Assembly (NCBI GenBank): GCA_025937075.1
Contig: JAICSD010000230.1
Location: forward strand, 1-7,297
DNA length: 7,297 nucleotides
Direction: 5' to 3'
Source: Vicinamibacteria bacterium
GTDB taxonomy: Bacteria > Acidobacteriota > Vicinamibacteria > Vicinamibacterales > 2-12-FULL-66-21
The notes under the pieces are model-generated. The model was not told the origin of the DNA. It searched no databases and worked only from the letters and a program-made list of their open reading frames with translations. Shown in pieces: positions 6,142-7,297 of this stretch; position 1 is the stretch's first letter; every line of letters begins with the position of its first letter. Both the position numbers and the translations under genes were made by a program.

Positions 6142-7297
6142 ATGAACCGCCTGGCGCACGAGCGCAGCCCGTATCTTCTCCAGCACGCGGGCAATCCCGT
6201 CGACTGGTATCCGTGGGGCGCCGAAGCGTTCGAGAAGGCGCGCCGGGAGAACAAGCCGATTTTCCTCTCCATCGGGTACTCGACGTGTCACTGGTGCCAC
6301 GTGATGGAGCACGAGTCTTTCGAGAACGAGGCGATTGCGGATCTGCTGAACGCGGAGTTCATCTCGATCAAGGTCGATCGCGAGGAGCGCCCCGACGTCG
6401 ATCGGGTGTACATGTCGTTCGTCCAGTCCACCACAGGCTCCGGCGGGTGGCCGATGTCCGTGTTTCTCACTCCCGAGCTGAAGCCCTTCTATGGAGGAAC
6501 GTATTTCCCTCCCACCTCGCGATGGGGACGCCCCGGATTCATCGATCTGCTGCAGGAACTCGCGCGCGTGTGGGAGCACGATCGGGCACGCGTCGATCAC
6601 GCGTCGGCGGAGCTGTTCGATCGCCTGAAGCGTGCGACCGGCGCCGGCGGCGAGTCTCACGCCGAATCAGCGGTCGCGAGTACGGATGCCCTCGGGGAAG
6701 CCGTCGAGCAGTATCAGCGCGCCTTCGATCGCCGCCATGGCGGGTTTGGCGACGCGCCGAAGTTTCCGCGGCCTTCCGAACTGTTGCTGCTGCTGCGCGA
6801 GCACGCACGGACCGGCGCGGACGCGCCGCGGCTCATGGCCGCCGAGACGCTGCGCGCCATGGCGCTCGGCGGCATGCGCGATCACGTCGGTGGCGGCTTC
6901 CATCGATATGCCGTCGACGCGGCCTGGCGCGTACCGCACTTCGAGAAGATGCTGTACGACCAGGCTCAGCTCGTGCTGGCCTTTCTCGAGGCCGGACAGG
7001 CGACCGGCGACGAGTTCTTCGCTGCCGTGGTGGAAGATACGCTCACCTACGTCCGGCGAGATCTCCGCGACGAGTCGGGCGGCTTCTATTCGGCTGAGGA
7101 CGCCGACAGCATTCCGCCGGGCGAGGAGGGCGCCCCGAAGCGCGAGGGGGCGTTCTACGTCTGGACGGTTGCCGAGTTGGAGGCCCTGCTCGGTCCCGAC
7201 GCCGACGTCATCCGCCATCGTTTCGGGGTTCGGCCGGACGGAAACGCGCCGCAGGATCCGCAGGGAGAGTTTCGCGGCCAGAACCTTCTATATAGCG
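6142..7297 (+). CDS. Thioredoxin-domain (DUF255) protein of the YyaL/SSP411 family, 3' end outside the window
   Basis: The frame is open from the ATG at 6142 to the right edge (385 complete codons). Family members are usually close to 700 residues, so about half is present. The N-terminus [18 protein letters not shown] is the family hallmark, followed by a thioredoxin-like fold with the redox pair C49-H-W-C52 in CHWCHVM, then [10 protein letters not shown] and [11 protein letters not shown]. From about residue 190 it enters the second region, an alpha/alpha barrel like six-hairpin glycosidases, with [22 protein letters not shown] and [13 protein letters not shown] all well conserved. No signal peptide is seen. 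The biochemical role is not established; the eukaryotic relative is spermatogenesis-associated protein 20 and the Bacillus relative is YyaL. The ATG at 6142 is the first start after an in-frame stop (6127-6129). Only a weak GGCGA precedes it. No frameshift or stop was found when translating the whole visible part. Confidence 0.93.
   Translation, partial: MNRLAHERSPYLLQHAGNPVDWYPWGAEAFEKARRENKPIFLSIGYSTCHWCHVMEHESFENEAIADLLNAEFISIKVDREERPDVDRVYMSFVQSTTGSGGWPMSVFLTPELKPFYGGTYFPPTSRWGRPGFIDLLQELARVWEHDRARVDHASAELFDRLKRATGAGGESHAESAVASTDALGEAVEQYQRAFDRRHGGFGDAPKFPRPSELLLLLREHARTGADAPRLMAAETLRAMALGGMRDHVGGGFHRYAVDAAWRVPHFEKMLYDQAQLVLAFLEAGQATGDEFFAAVVEDTLTYVRRDLRDESGGFYSAEDADSIPPGEEGAPKREGAFYVWTVAELEALLGPDADVIRHRFGVRPDGNAPQDPQGEFRGQNLLYS

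Noticed and set aside
6126..7097. Plus-strand open frame in another phase over the DUF255 gene, and a minus-strand frame at 6667-7218
   Set aside because: The frame from 6142 contains all family motifs without interruption; the others are shadows.

Overview
The window is GC-rich and densely coded. Four genes lie on the minus strand, and one gene on the plus strand runs off the right edge. Most start codons have no clear Shine-Dalgarno sequence. A tandem run of degenerate heptamers sits between genes. The gene content and style suggest a soil-type, high-GC bacterium, possibly an Acidobacteriota/Vicinamibacteria-like genome. That placement is an inference from overall style, because no marker gene in the window fixes the taxonomy.

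Layout, left to right. Positions 1-109 lie beyond the end of the first gene; a minus-strand frame stays open through them to the window edge, but no gene can be named. Positions 110-1642 (minus) encode a 510-residue FAD-dependent oxidoreductase with a complete C-terminal Rieske [2Fe-2S] domain, the architecture of Bacillus YhfW. Positions 1643-2078 form the only long non-coding stretch (436 bases). Positions 2079-3575 (minus) encode a short RecQ-family DNA helicase. Positions 3663-5345 and 5353-6111 (both minus) are the membrane and ATP-binding subunits of an ABC-2-type transporter. They are separated by 7 bases and are almost certainly one operon, with the ATPase first. Positions 6142-7297 (plus) hold the first 385 residues of a YyaL/SSP411-type protein with a thioredoxin-like domain (DUF255). 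It is divergent from the ABC operon across only 30 bases.

The most interesting region is the 436-base gap upstream of the Rieske oxidoreductase. Read on the minus strand it contains, in order: a perfect 14-bp palindrome with a repeated half-site; a sequence matching the sigma-54 (-24/-12) promoter consensus with exact spacing; three consecutive strong hairpins starting about two bases after the predicted transcription start, one capped by a C(UUCG)G tetraloop; a tandem array of nine degenerate 7-bp repeats; and the oxidoreductase start. Each of the three hairpins has G-U wobble pairs on the minus strand that become A-C mismatches on the plus strand, so the structure favours a minus-strand transcript. 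The order and spacing resemble an enhancer-site, sigma-54 promoter and structured-leader arrangement controlling a redox enzyme, or a free-standing small RNA. This is a reading from sequence only and has not been tested.

The genes do not form one obvious pathway. The ABC pair is an export or membrane-remodelling unit of unknown substrate. RecQ is a general genome-maintenance helicase and may be partly read through from the ABC operon. The oxidoreductase appears to have its own regulatory region. The DUF255 gene is transcribed separately in the opposite direction.
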